Source: Hyphomicrobiales bacterium (GTDB lineage: Bacteria; Pseudomonadota; Alphaproteobacteria; Rhizobiales; Beijerinckiaceae). From it: a DNA stretch of 40,857 nucleotides. The notes under the pieces were generated by a model. It did no database searches, was not told where the DNA came from, and saw only the letters and a list, made by a program, of their open reading frames with translations. Location of the stretch: the NCBI GenBank assembly GCA_947455995.1, contig CANGQA010000014.1, forward strand, positions 1 to 40,857, read 5' to 3'. Position numbers and translations under genes: made by a program. This document shows positions 19,079-26,717 of this stretch, one piece after another (within the stretch, counting starts at the first letter, position 1; every line of letters starts with the position of its first letter).

Positions 19079-20179
19079 ATGCAACGTAACAAGCCACCTT
19101 TCCGCGCCGATCAGGTAGGCAGTCTCCTGCGCAGCGAACCTCTTAAAAATGCGCGCACTGCTTTTGCCAAAGGGGAGCTGGATGCAGCAGGCCTGAAGGC
19201 AATCGAGGATGTCGAGATTCTGGCTCTGGTCAAAAAGCAGGAAAGCATCGGGCTCGACAGCATCAGCGATGGCGAGTTCCGCCGTGCCTTCTGGCATTTT
19301 GATTTTCTCGGAGGATTGGGTGGTGTTGAAACCTTTGAATCCGATCAGGGCATCCAGTTCAAAGGCGTTCAGACCAAAGCGACAGGTGTGAGGGTAACGG
19401 GCAAAGTCCATTACAAGCCACATCCGATGGTCGATCATTTCCGCTATCTCAAAAGCGTCACCAACAAGACCGCCAAAATGACCATACCCTCCCCCTCAAT
19501 GCTGCATTATCGTGGTGGCCGCAAGGTGATCAATATGGGTGTCTATCCGGAGATGGACGGCTTTTATGATGATCTTGGCACTGCCTATGCAGGAGCGGTC
19601 AAAGACTTCGCCGATGCCGGTTGCCGCTATCTGCAGCTCGACGATGTCAGCTTCGCCTATTTGTGTGATCCCGAACAACGCCAGATGTTGACCGAGCGCG
19701 GTGATGATCCGGTCAAGCAGCCGCATATCTACGCCAGCATGATCAATCGGGCGATCCGTGACCGTCCGTCCGACATGGTGATTTCCATGCATCTGTGCCG
19801 TGGGAATTTCCGTTCGACCTTCATTGCCTCGGGCGGCTACGAGCCGATTGCCGAATTGCTGTTCAATGAAGTCAATGTTGATGCCTATTTTATGGAATGG
19901 GACAGCGACCGCGCGGGCGGCTTTGAACCTCTTCGCTTCCTGCCCAAGGGCAAGTCAGTGGTGCTGGGTTTGGTAACCTCGAAAACCGGCGTGCTGGAAA
20001 GCCGCGATGCGTTGCTACGCAGGATCGAGGAAGCAGCCAAGTTTGCGCCGCTGGATCAGCTGTGCCTTTCGCCACAATGCGGCTTTGCCTCTACAGAAGA
20101 AGGCAATGTCCTGGCTGGCGACGAACAATGGGCCAAGCTGGAAATGATCGTCTCGGTCGCCAAAGAAGTCTGGGGCTGA
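19079..20179 (+). CDS. MetE C-terminal-domain-like zinc methyltransferase (cobalamin-independent methionine synthase family)
   Basis: 366 residues, matching stand-alone proteins with only the catalytic MetE barrel. Seen: ADQVGSLLR near the start, DGEFRR at 64-69, LQLDDVSFAYL at 185-195, and the zinc ligands His238 and Cys240 in MHLCRGN, Glu273 in FMEWDS and Cys334 in LSPQCGF. These match the MetE His/Cys/Glu/Cys set, so a thiol methyl transfer or related thiol-alkyl reaction is likely. The large N-terminal half of true MetE is missing, so methyl-tetrahydrofolate use is uncertain. AAAGGA precedes the ATG. It follows livF by 11 bases, suggesting that it processes the imported compound, perhaps by demethylation (inference). 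Confidence 0.85.
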   Translation: MQRNKPPFRADQVGSLLRSEPLKNARTAFAKGELDAAGLKAIEDVEILALVKKQESIGLDSISDGEFRRAFWHFDFLGGLGGVETFESDQGIQFKGVQTKATGVRVTGKVHYKPHPMVDHFRYLKSVTNKTAKMTIPSPSMLHYRGGRKVINMGVYPEMDGFYDDLGTAYAGAVKDFADAGCRYLQLDDVSFAYLCDPEQRQMLTERGDDPVKQPHIYASMINRAIRDRPSDMVISMHLCRGNFRSTFIASGGYEPIAELLFNEVNVDAYFMEWDSDRAGGFEPLRFLPKGKSVVLGLVTSKTGVLESRDALLRRIEEAAKFAPLDQLCLSPQCGFASTEEGNVLAGDEQWAKLEMIVSVAKEVWG

Positions 20180-20200
20180 TCCAGACTTCTCATCGAACAA

Positions 20201-21439
20201 TCATCCGATCGGACGTTCATCGGCAATCACTTTGCCGTCATTAGGCAACGAGCCGATCGGGTGCCATTCGATTGTTGCACCGAGTTTGGTGATCTCCCTG
20301 ACTGTCCGGGCCAGTGTCTCGTCCTGACGTGCGGCCTCTGCCATAACAATCATCAGATCTTGTTCATTGTCGCGCCGCACCACCACGCGCAGTCGCGCAA
20401 TGGCGGGGTGGCGGCGGCCAATGTCTGCGACCTGCTCGGGCCGGACAAACATACCCTTGATTTTGGCCGTCTGGTCGGCACGCCCCATCCAGCCCTTGAT
20501 GCGCTGGTTGGTGCGCCCGCAAGGTGATGGCGTGCGCATCACAGCGGTCAGATCACCCAGAGCCAAGCGGATCACAGGATGGTGCGGATCAAGCGAGGTA
20601 ATGACGATCTCGCCAACCTCGCCAATCTCTCCGATCTGACCGGTGGCGACCGGATCACCGGTGCCGACGCGCACCACTTCGAGAATGACATCCTCGCTCA
20701 CCACCAAGCCATCCCGCGCAGCGGTTTCATAGGCAATGACACCGAAATCGGCGACAGCAAATGCCTGATAGGCCGCAACGCCACGCCTTAGCAATTCATC
20801 ACGCAAGGAGGGGGGAAAAGCCGCACCCGACACCAGCGCCTTTTGGATTGACGAGACATCGCGACCCAGCTCATCTGCTTTATCGAGAATGATTTTCAGA
20901 AAATCCGGCGTGCCCGTATAGGCCACCGGACGCAGGTGCTCGATCACATCGAGTTGTTGCTCGGTCTGTCCGGGACCAGCGGGAATGGCCACACCGCCCA
21001 AAGCGCGAATTCCGGAATCCATGATAAAGCCGCCAGGTGTCAGGTGATAGCTGAACGTATTGAGGACAACGTCACCGGCCCGAAAACCCGCAGCAAACAT
21101 GGCACGAGCCGTGTGCCAGACATCATCGCCACGCCGTTCAGGTTCGAAAATTGGACCAGGAGACGTAAAATAGCGTCCAAACAAGGCGGGATCATGCGCA
21201 ACAAGCCCGGCAAACGGGGCATCGGCCTTCTGCATCACCGGCAATTGCGCCTTGCGAAGCACCGGCAACTGCGACAGCGCCTCAAGAGAGGTGATGCTGG
21301 CAGGATCAACCGAGCCCAAATGCTGCCGCCACGCAGGCAAAGCCAGAGCCGCTTCGATCACCTTCGGCAGAACAGATCCCTGCGCCTGCCGACGCGCCTC
21401 GGGGGTGCGCGTTTCCAGTGTATCGAAATAATCAGCCAT
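20201..21439 (-). CDS. PaaK-like phenylacetate-CoA ligase family protein with degenerate P-loop
   Basis: 412 residues from the ATG at 21439 (GGGAGAAGGG upstream); an earlier in-frame start at 21514 would overlap livF. PaaK-type enzymes activate arylacetates with ATP and CoA. Family evidence: YTGTPDFLKIIL at 174-185, SGAAFPPSLRDEL at 204-216, GEIVITSL at 276-283 and GRADQTAKIKGMFV at 319-332. The usual SSGTTG nucleotide loop is replaced by TSPGPI at 92-97 and the C-terminal catalytic-lysine region reads NDGKVIADERP at 400-410. The fold should be kept, but activity may differ from true PaaK. A small IGEIGEVGEI repeat lies at 269-278. Last gene of the cassette-3 run. Confidence 0.85.
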   Translation of the reverse strand: MADYFDTLETRTPEARRQAQGSVLPKVIEAALALPAWRQHLGSVDPASITSLEALSQLPVLRKAQLPVMQKADAPFAGLVAHDPALFGRYFTSPGPIFEPERRGDDVWHTARAMFAAGFRAGDVVLNTFSYHLTPGGFIMDSGIRALGGVAIPAGPGQTEQQLDVIEHLRPVAYTGTPDFLKIILDKADELGRDVSSIQKALVSGAAFPPSLRDELLRRGVAAYQAFAVADFGVIAYETAARDGLVVSEDVILEVVRVGTGDPVATGQIGEIGEVGEIVITSLDPHHPVIRLALGDLTAVMRTPSPCGRTNQRIKGWMGRADQTAKIKGMFVRPEQVADIGRRHPAIARLRVVVRRDNEQDLMIVMAEAARQDETLARTVREITKLGATIEWHPIGSLPNDGKVIADERPIG

Positions 21440-21473
21440 CTGATTGCCCTTCTCCCAATAAGTCCTGATGATT

Positions 21474-22334
21474 TCAGGAAAGCCAGCGTTTGCGGCGCTT
21501 GTAGCTTTTGACATCTTTGAAACTCTTTCGATCAGCCCCTGCCACCCCGAGATAGAATTCCTTCACATCCTCGTTCTCACGCAAGGCCTTGGCCTCGCCA
21601 TCCATCACCACTCTCCCGGTTTCAAGAATATAACCGTAGGTGGCATATTTGAGGGCGATATTGGTATTCTGCTCGGCCAACAGAAACGAGACCCCCTCTT
21701 TTTGATTGAGGTCGCGCACAATATCAAAAATCTCTTCAGTGACCTGCGGAGCCAGCCCCATCGAGGGCTCGTCCAGCAAGATCATCCGCGGCCGGGACAT
21801 CATTGCGCGGCCAATGGCGCACATTTGCTGCTCGCCTCCCGATGTGTAGCCCGCCATAGAATTCTTGCGTTGGCGCAGACGCGGGAAATAATTGTAGATG
21901 ATCTCCATATCGTGTTTGATTGCCGCCGATCCGTCACGGCGCGTAAAAGCCCCTGTCAGCAGGTTTTCCTCGATCGTAAGATGGCCGAAACAATGGCGGC
22001 CTTCCATCACCTGGATGCAGCCACGCCGCACCAGTTCGCTGGGCGACAGCCGGTCGATCCGGTCACCCGCGAAATGGATAGAGCCTTTGGTCACATCGCC
22101 GCGTTCGGCACTCAGCAAATTGGAAATGGCTTTGAGTGTTGTGGTCTTGCCTGCCCCGTTGGCCCCGAGCAAAGCCACAATGCCGCATTTGGGGACAGTC
22201 AGGGATACCCCTTTGAGCACAAGGATGACGTGATCATAGATCACCTCGATATTATTGACCGACAAGATCGCCTCAGAGCCCGGCATGTCCCCACTGGGGT
22301 CCGCAGTCTCCGCAGATACACCGAGTGCGCTCAT
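21474..22334 (-). CDS. livF: LIV-type ABC transporter ATP-binding protein LivF (cassette 3)
   Basis: 286 residues, longer than usual: about 22 extra at the N-terminus and a basic C-terminal tail (RKSFKDVKSYKRRKRWLS). Seen: Walker A GANGAGKTT at 57-65, VMEGRHCFGHLTIEEN, signature TSGGEQQ at 164-170, Walker B ILLDEP near 185-190, and AEQNTN. This LivF subtype is common in clusters with an acyl-CoA synthetase and a PaaK-like ligase. AGGAG lies 10 bases before the ATG. It sits between livK and the PaaK-like gene. Confidence 0.92.
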   Translation of the reverse strand: MSALGVSAETADPSGDMPGSEAILSVNNIEVIYDHVILVLKGVSLTVPKCGIVALLGANGAGKTTTLKAISNLLSAERGDVTKGSIHFAGDRIDRLSPSELVRRGCIQVMEGRHCFGHLTIEENLLTGAFTRRDGSAAIKHDMEIIYNYFPRLRQRKNSMAGYTSGGEQQMCAIGRAMMSRPRMILLDEPSMGLAPQVTEEIFDIVRDLNQKEGVSFLLAEQNTNIALKYATYGYILETGRVVMDGEAKALRENEDVKEFYLGVAGADRKSFKDVKSYKRRKRWLS

Positions 22335-22379
22335 CTTGTTGTTCTCCTGTCCAGATCCGTCCTGTCCATTTATCCTATC

Positions 22380-22401
22380 GGGCCGCCCCTCAGGGCGGCC
22401 C
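22380..22401 (-). other. Perfect 9-bp hairpin between livK and livF (cassette 3)
   Basis: GGGCCGCCC and GGGCGGCCC form a perfect stem around a four-base loop, 20 bases after the livK stop. There is no T-run on the minus strand, so it looks like an intercistronic stabiliser or attenuator, as in the other two cassettes. Confidence 0.75.
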
Positions 22402-22420
22402 GCCGATTGTCAATCAGTCA

Positions 22421-23746
22421 TCAGGATTTGTCGCAGGCTTCAGAACGCTTGGGCCAACCGGCATTCTTTTCGCCATATTCCTTTGCTGCTTCGTCCAAGG
22501 CAGGCTTGACCTTCTCTGGCAGCGGCTCGATGAATTCGGTCATCTTCACCCATTTAGCGCCATCCCATTGCTGGATGAACGCCGCACGATGGCCATTGTG
22601 GTCCTTGCATGTCAGCTGCAAATTCCCTGCAAAACCGGGCAGGCCAATGGCTTTGAAACGGGCTTCATCCAGATTGATATTTTCCAGGCCACGGCGCACA
22701 TCCGACCCGTCAACCACCTTCTTTCCGGTGATTTTTTGGGCCTGTGCAATACCTTCTGCGATCAGGATCGCGTTATAGACGCCGCGATTATAGAGCAATT
22801 CGCCAACCTTCTCTTTGGGGGATTTGCTCAAGCCCTTGTCGACAACCAACTTCTGGATGTCTTTGAGGGCGGGATAATCAGTGCCGATGCCATGCCAGTT
22901 AAGCATCTTGAAGCCCTTGGCACCTTCGGTGCCGTTGATGTCGTTTTCACCGGGCCACCAGATCGAAACGAATTTATCCATCGGATAGTTGATCTTAACC
23001 GCTTCCTTGATCGCAGTTGGATTCATTGCACCCCAGCCATACATGACCATGAAATCGGGGCGGTCGCGACGCACCGACAGCCATTGCGAAGACTGGTTCT
23101 GCATTTCTCCCGGCGGCACCGGATAGAGCTTCAACTCGAAGCCCATTTCCTTGGCCATCTGCTCAAACAGTGGAATCGGTTCCTTGCCGAAGCCGCCGTC
23201 GAAATAGATATAGCCGATCTTTTTCCCTTTGAGTTTATCAAGACCGCCGGATTCGGTACCAATATAACGGATGATCATCGCCAAACCGTCCCAATAGGTG
23301 GCAGGCGGGTTAAAGACCCACGGGAAAATATCGCCGCGTGCCGAAGCCGATAGGCCATAGGCCATTGAGAGGACGGGAATCTTGTCCACAGAGGCCTTGG
23401 GGATCAACGAGAGTGAAATGCCTGTCGACCATGGATTGACCATGACGGGATTTTTTGGCTTGACCGCGTCGTAGCACTCAAGGCCCTTTTTGGTGTCGTA
23501 GCCGGTCTCGCATTCATCAAGCGCGATCTTGACGCCGCCGATTCCGCCGTCCCGCTCGTTCAGCATCTGCAAGTAATCGTGCATCCCGTCGGCAATCGGA
23601 ATACCCGATCCGGCAAACGGACCGGTGCGATAGGTGAACAACGGCACATAAACGGATTCCTGGGCCGCCGCCTGCGGTGCCGCCATGATCAGGGATGACG
23701 CCATGACGCTGGCTGCCAGTCCCAAAACCGTCAAACGTTTAGACAT
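22421..23746 (-). CDS. livK: LIV-type ABC transporter periplasmic substrate-binding protein (cassette 3)
   Basis: 441 residues from the ATG at 23746, fixed by GGAGG upstream; the frame stays open for another 600 bases upstream but that stretch is antisense or out of frame to livM. Signal peptide of about 29 residues (KRLTVLGLAASVMASSLIMA, ending AAAQ). The mature part starts ESVYVPLFTYRTGPFAGSG, unlike the VKIG starts of the other two, with DECETGYDTKKGLECYD and MVNPWSTGISLSL. It belongs to a larger binding-protein subtype found with acyl-CoA synthetase and PaaK-like genes. A terminator-like hairpin lies upstream, so livK may have its own promoter. Ligand unknown; an aromatic or aliphatic acid fits the neighbours. 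Confidence 0.92.
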   Translation of the reverse strand: MSKRLTVLGLAASVMASSLIMAAPQAAAQESVYVPLFTYRTGPFAGSGIPIADGMHDYLQMLNERDGGIGGVKIALDECETGYDTKKGLECYDAVKPKNPVMVNPWSTGISLSLIPKASVDKIPVLSMAYGLSASARGDIFPWVFNPPATYWDGLAMIIRYIGTESGGLDKLKGKKIGYIYFDGGFGKEPIPLFEQMAKEMGFELKLYPVPPGEMQNQSSQWLSVRRDRPDFMVMYGWGAMNPTAIKEAVKINYPMDKFVSIWWPGENDINGTEGAKGFKMLNWHGIGTDYPALKDIQKLVVDKGLSKSPKEKVGELLYNRGVYNAILIAEGIAQAQKITGKKVVDGSDVRRGLENINLDEARFKAIGLPGFAGNLQLTCKDHNGHRAAFIQQWDGAKWVKMTEFIEPLPEKVKPALDEAAKEYGEKNAGWPKRSEACDKS

Positions 23747-23809
23747 CTGTATTTCCTCCGGTGTTATGACCCGCCGCAAAATGTTCTGCGTTCGAGTCGT
23801 GATCCTCTC

Positions 23810-23841
23810 AAAAAACCGAGCGCGGCACACTCCGCGCGCGG
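23810..23841 (-). terminator. Intrinsic terminator between livM and livK (cassette 3)
   Basis: Read on the minus strand: stem CCGCGCGCGG / CCGCGCTCGG with one mismatch, six-base loop, then six Ts. It follows the livM stop and precedes livK by about 63 bases. It could end or reduce the upstream transcript, leaving livK-livF-paaK to an internal promoter. Confidence 0.6.
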
Positions 23842-23856
23842 CACCTCTCTGTGCCC

Positions 23857-24936
23857 TCAATACGGAAAAGGCCACATGCGTAGTTTCTGTTTGCCGATCT
23901 GCCACAATCGCGCCAAGCCATGCGGCTCGACGATCAGAAAAAAGATGATCAGGCTGCCGACCAGAATATAAGTCAGATGTTCTGCGGTTGCGCCTGCCAG
24001 CGGAATGCCCAAAGCGGGCAAGCCGAATTTCAGCATTGTCGGGAGCATCGAAATAAAGGCTGCACCAAAAAACGAGCCTATCATCGACCCAAGCCCGCCG
24101 ATGATCACCATGAACAAGATCAGAAAGCTCTGGTTGATATTGAAGGCATCGTTGGCCTCGCCACCGCCATACCACAAGAACATCATGGCAGCGCCAGCCA
24201 CGCCTGCATAAAAAGACGAAACGGCAAAGGCCAGCAGCTTTGTTTTCAGCAGATCGATCCCCATCAATTCGGCGGCGATATCCATATCGCGGACCGCCAT
24301 AAACGAGCGACCGATGCGACCATGCATCAGGTTGGAAGCCACCCATGTCAGGACTGTTACCAGCGTCAGCAGCACCATATAACGGGCTTCGAGCGATGCC
24401 TTGGGTCCCGTCACATTCATACCGAACAAGGTGCGCTGGCCAACCTCGATGGCCCCGGACGTATTGTAATTATAGAGCCACGGAATGCGCGTGAAACACC
24501 ATTGCAAAAAGAACTGCGCCGCCAGGGTCGCAACCGCCAGATAGAATCCTTTGATCCGCAAGCTCGGCAGGCCGAACAGCACCCCCACAAAGGCCGAGAA
24601 AAAGCCTGCAGTCACAATCCAGACCACAATATTGACTTCAGGAAACAGCGTTGTCAGTTTGTAGCAGGCATAGGCCCCCACACCCATGAAGGCCCCGGTT
24701 CCAAGCGAGATCAAACCGGTATAGCCGGTTAAAATATTGAGCCCGATGGAGGCCAGTGAAAACACCAGAAACGGGATCATGACCGAGGACAGCAAAAAGT
24801 CGCTGCCGAGCAAAGGAATAAGAACAAATGCGACAACCAGGATCAGAGCGATACCGATCCTGTCCTGCAAAATAGGGAATACCGCCATGTCGCCGGCATA
24901 ATTGGTTTTGAACTGGCCTGTCTCGCGATAGAACAC
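23857..24936 (-). CDS. livM: LIV-type ABC transporter permease LivM (cassette 3)
   Basis: 359 residues from a GTG at 24936, with GAGAGGGTGAG just upstream, 16 bases after the livH stop. Seen: LNILTGYTGLISLGTGAFMGVGAYA near 65-89, the LivM signature with TG in place of the more usual GH, repeated hydrophobic segments, the coupling loop GRIGRSFMAVRDMDIAAELMG, and the C-terminal VEPHGLARLW. Slightly longer than cassette-2 LivM because of an N-terminal stretch before the first membrane segment. Confidence 0.92.
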   Translation of the reverse strand: MFYRETGQFKTNYAGDMAVFPILQDRIGIALILVVAFVLIPLLGSDFLLSSVMIPFLVFSLASIGLNILTGYTGLISLGTGAFMGVGAYACYKLTTLFPEVNIVVWIVTAGFFSAFVGVLFGLPSLRIKGFYLAVATLAAQFFLQWCFTRIPWLYNYNTSGAIEVGQRTLFGMNVTGPKASLEARYMVLLTLVTVLTWVASNLMHGRIGRSFMAVRDMDIAAELMGIDLLKTKLLAFAVSSFYAGVAGAAMMFLWYGGGEANDAFNINQSFLILFMVIIGGLGSMIGSFFGAAFISMLPTMLKFGLPALGIPLAGATAEHLTYILVGSLIIFFLIVEPHGLARLWQIGKQKLRMWPFPY

Positions 24937-24952
24937 GGTTGCTCACCCTCTC

Positions 24953-25909
24953 TCAAATTCGCTCTATGATTTTGTCGCCAAAAAGGCCTTGAGGGCGGAA
25001 CAACAAAAACCCCAAAGCGATGCAATAGGCTAACCAGCTTTCGATCCCGCCGCCTACCAGCGGCCCCCAATAGAATTCACCAAGTTTTTCGCCGATGCCA
25101 ATGATGAGCCCACCAACAATCGCGCCAGGCACCGAGGTGAAACCACCCAAAATCAGCACCGGCAGGGCCTTCAAGGCGATCACCTGCAAGCCGAAAGAGA
25201 CATCCGAACGCGCACCCCACATGATCCCTGTCACCAAGGCGACAATGCCCGCGGTAAACCACACGATCACCCAGATCTGGTTGAGCGAAATGCCCACAGA
25301 CAAAGCCGCCTTGTGGCTATCGGCCACCGCGCGCAAGGCGCGACCGATCCGCGTCTTTTGAAAAAATACGGCAAGTGCAACAATCATCACCACGGCGATG
25401 ACCGCGGCGGCGATATCGATTTTTTGGAACTGCACGAAACCGCCGAGCATTTTTACTTCAATCGCTCCACGCGGCAAAAACAACTGGTCGGTGATCATCT
25501 GCTTGGGATTGCCACCAAAGATCAATTCTCCAAGTCCGATCAGAAAATAGGTGATGCCAAATGTTGCCATGAACAGAATGATATCAGGCTGATTGACAAG
25601 GGGCCGCAAGACCACCCGTTCGATCGCCAGCGCGAGCACAAACATCACCCCCAAAGTGACCAAAACTGCCAGTGGCGCAGGCAAGCCCATTTCATAAAGG
25701 CCAACCAAAGTGAGACCGGCAAAAACCACCATGATCCCTTGCGCGAAATTGAAAACGCCGGAGGCCTTGAAAATCAATACGAAGCCCAGCGCAATCAGCG
25801 CATAGAGCACGCCTGTGACAAAGCCGTCCCAAATGGTCTGCACAAACAGATCAGGCATCGCGCCCATTTGAAGAAACGGATCAATCAGGATTTTGAACAG
25901 GATGTCCAT
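24953..25909 (-). CDS. livH: LIV-type ABC transporter permease LivH (cassette 3)
   Basis: 318 residues from the ATG at 25909, chosen because GAGGGA lies seven bases before it; an in-frame ATG at 25915 is too close to that site. Seen: WDGFVTGVLYALIALGFVLI, then KASGVFNFAQG (the LivH box), long hydrophobic segments, RIGRALRAVADSHKAALSVG and the C-terminal FRPQGLFGDKI. The gap to livG is 10 bases. The first cytoplasmic or periplasmic stretch (about 25 residues) is longer than in the other LivH proteins. Confidence 0.92.
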   Translation of the reverse strand: MDILFKILIDPFLQMGAMPDLFVQTIWDGFVTGVLYALIALGFVLIFKASGVFNFAQGIMVVFAGLTLVGLYEMGLPAPLAVLVTLGVMFVLALAIERVVLRPLVNQPDIILFMATFGITYFLIGLGELIFGGNPKQMITDQLFLPRGAIEVKMLGGFVQFQKIDIAAAVIAVVMIVALAVFFQKTRIGRALRAVADSHKAALSVGISLNQIWVIVWFTAGIVALVTGIMWGARSDVSFGLQVIALKALPVLILGGFTSVPGAIVGGLIIGIGEKLGEFYWGPLVGGGIESWLAYCIALGFLLFRPQGLFGDKIIERI

Positions 25910-25919
25910 CACCATTCCC

Positions 25920-26717
25920 TCAATGTGCAACACCAAGATAGGCATCGATCACGCTCTGATCAGCTTTCACCTCATCGGGTGTACCATCGGCGAGTTTGCG
26001 TCCATATTCGAGCACGACAACGCGGTCCGACAGATCCATCACCACGCCCATATCATGTTCGATCAACGCAATCGTGGTGCCGTATTGGGTGTTCACGTCG
26101 ATGATGAAGCGTGACATGTCTTCTTTTTCTTCAAGATTCATGCCCGCCATCGGCTCGTCGAGCAGCAACAAATCCGGCTCCATCGCCAAAGCACGCCCCA
26201 GTTCCACGCGCTTTTGGAGGCCATAAGGCAGCTTGCCGACCGGCACTTTGCGGATTGCCTGGATTTCAAGAAAATCAATGATGTCCTCGACAAATTCACG
26301 GTGGCGGATTTCCTCTGCCATTGCCGGACCATGCCGAAGGCATTGCCAGAAAAAATGGGAATTCATCTTTAAGGTGCGGCCTGACATGATGTTGTCGAGC
26401 GTACTCATGCCCTTAAACAAAGCGACGTTCTGGAAGGTCCGTGCAATGCCTTGTGCGGCCGCAACCGAGGGCCGCATTTTGGAACGGGTCTGGCCCTTGA
26501 ACGTGATTTTGCCTTGTTGCGGATGGTAAAAGCCATTGATGACATTCAGCATCGAGGTCTTGCCCGCACCATTGGGGCCGATAATGGCGCGGATTTCTCC
26601 TTTGCGGATATCGAACGACACATCGGTGATGGCCTTAACCCCACCAAATGACAGCGAGACCTGATCCACAGCCAGAAGCACTTCACCCTTCTGGATCGAT
26701 TGACTGGTTCTGGTCAT
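25920..26717 (-). CDS. livG: LIV-type ABC transporter ATP-binding protein LivG (cassette 3)
   Basis: 265 residues. Seen: Walker A GPNGAGKTS at 47-55, IARTFQNVALFKGM, signature LPYGLQK at 163-169, Walker B LLLLDEPMAG from 183, and switch His in IEHDMG. It has an insertion (MNSHFFWQCLRHGPAMAEEI) between the Q-loop and signature typical of the subtype found beside long-chain acyl-CoA synthetases. The start overlaps the acyl-CoA synthetase stop by four bases (ATGA), linking transport and activation in one transcript. Confidence 0.93.
   Translation of the reverse strand: MTRTSQSIQKGEVLLAVDQVSLSFGGVKAITDVSFDIRKGEIRAIIGPNGAGKTSMLNVINGFYHPQQGKITFKGQTRSKMRPSVAAAQGIARTFQNVALFKGMSTLDNIMSGRTLKMNSHFFWQCLRHGPAMAEEIRHREFVEDIIDFLEIQAIRKVPVGKLPYGLQKRVELGRALAMEPDLLLLDEPMAGMNLEEKEDMSRFIIDVNTQYGTTIALIEHDMGVVMDLSDRVVVLEYGRKLADGTPDEVKADQSVIDAYLGVAH

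Noticed and set aside
20180-20200. Terminator between the convergent MetE-like and PaaK-like genes
   Set aside because: The gap is only 21 bases and shows no inverted repeat or T-run.
21468-23353. Two long plus-strand open frames opposite livF and livK of cassette 3
   Set aside because: Both are shadows of the minus-strand transporter genes, driven by codon bias; no domain motifs are present.
23747-24346. In-frame open stretch that would extend cassette-3 livK by about 200 residues upstream
   Set aside because: It overlaps livM in another frame, has no protein-like sequence, and livK has a clear ribosome site and signal peptide at 23746.
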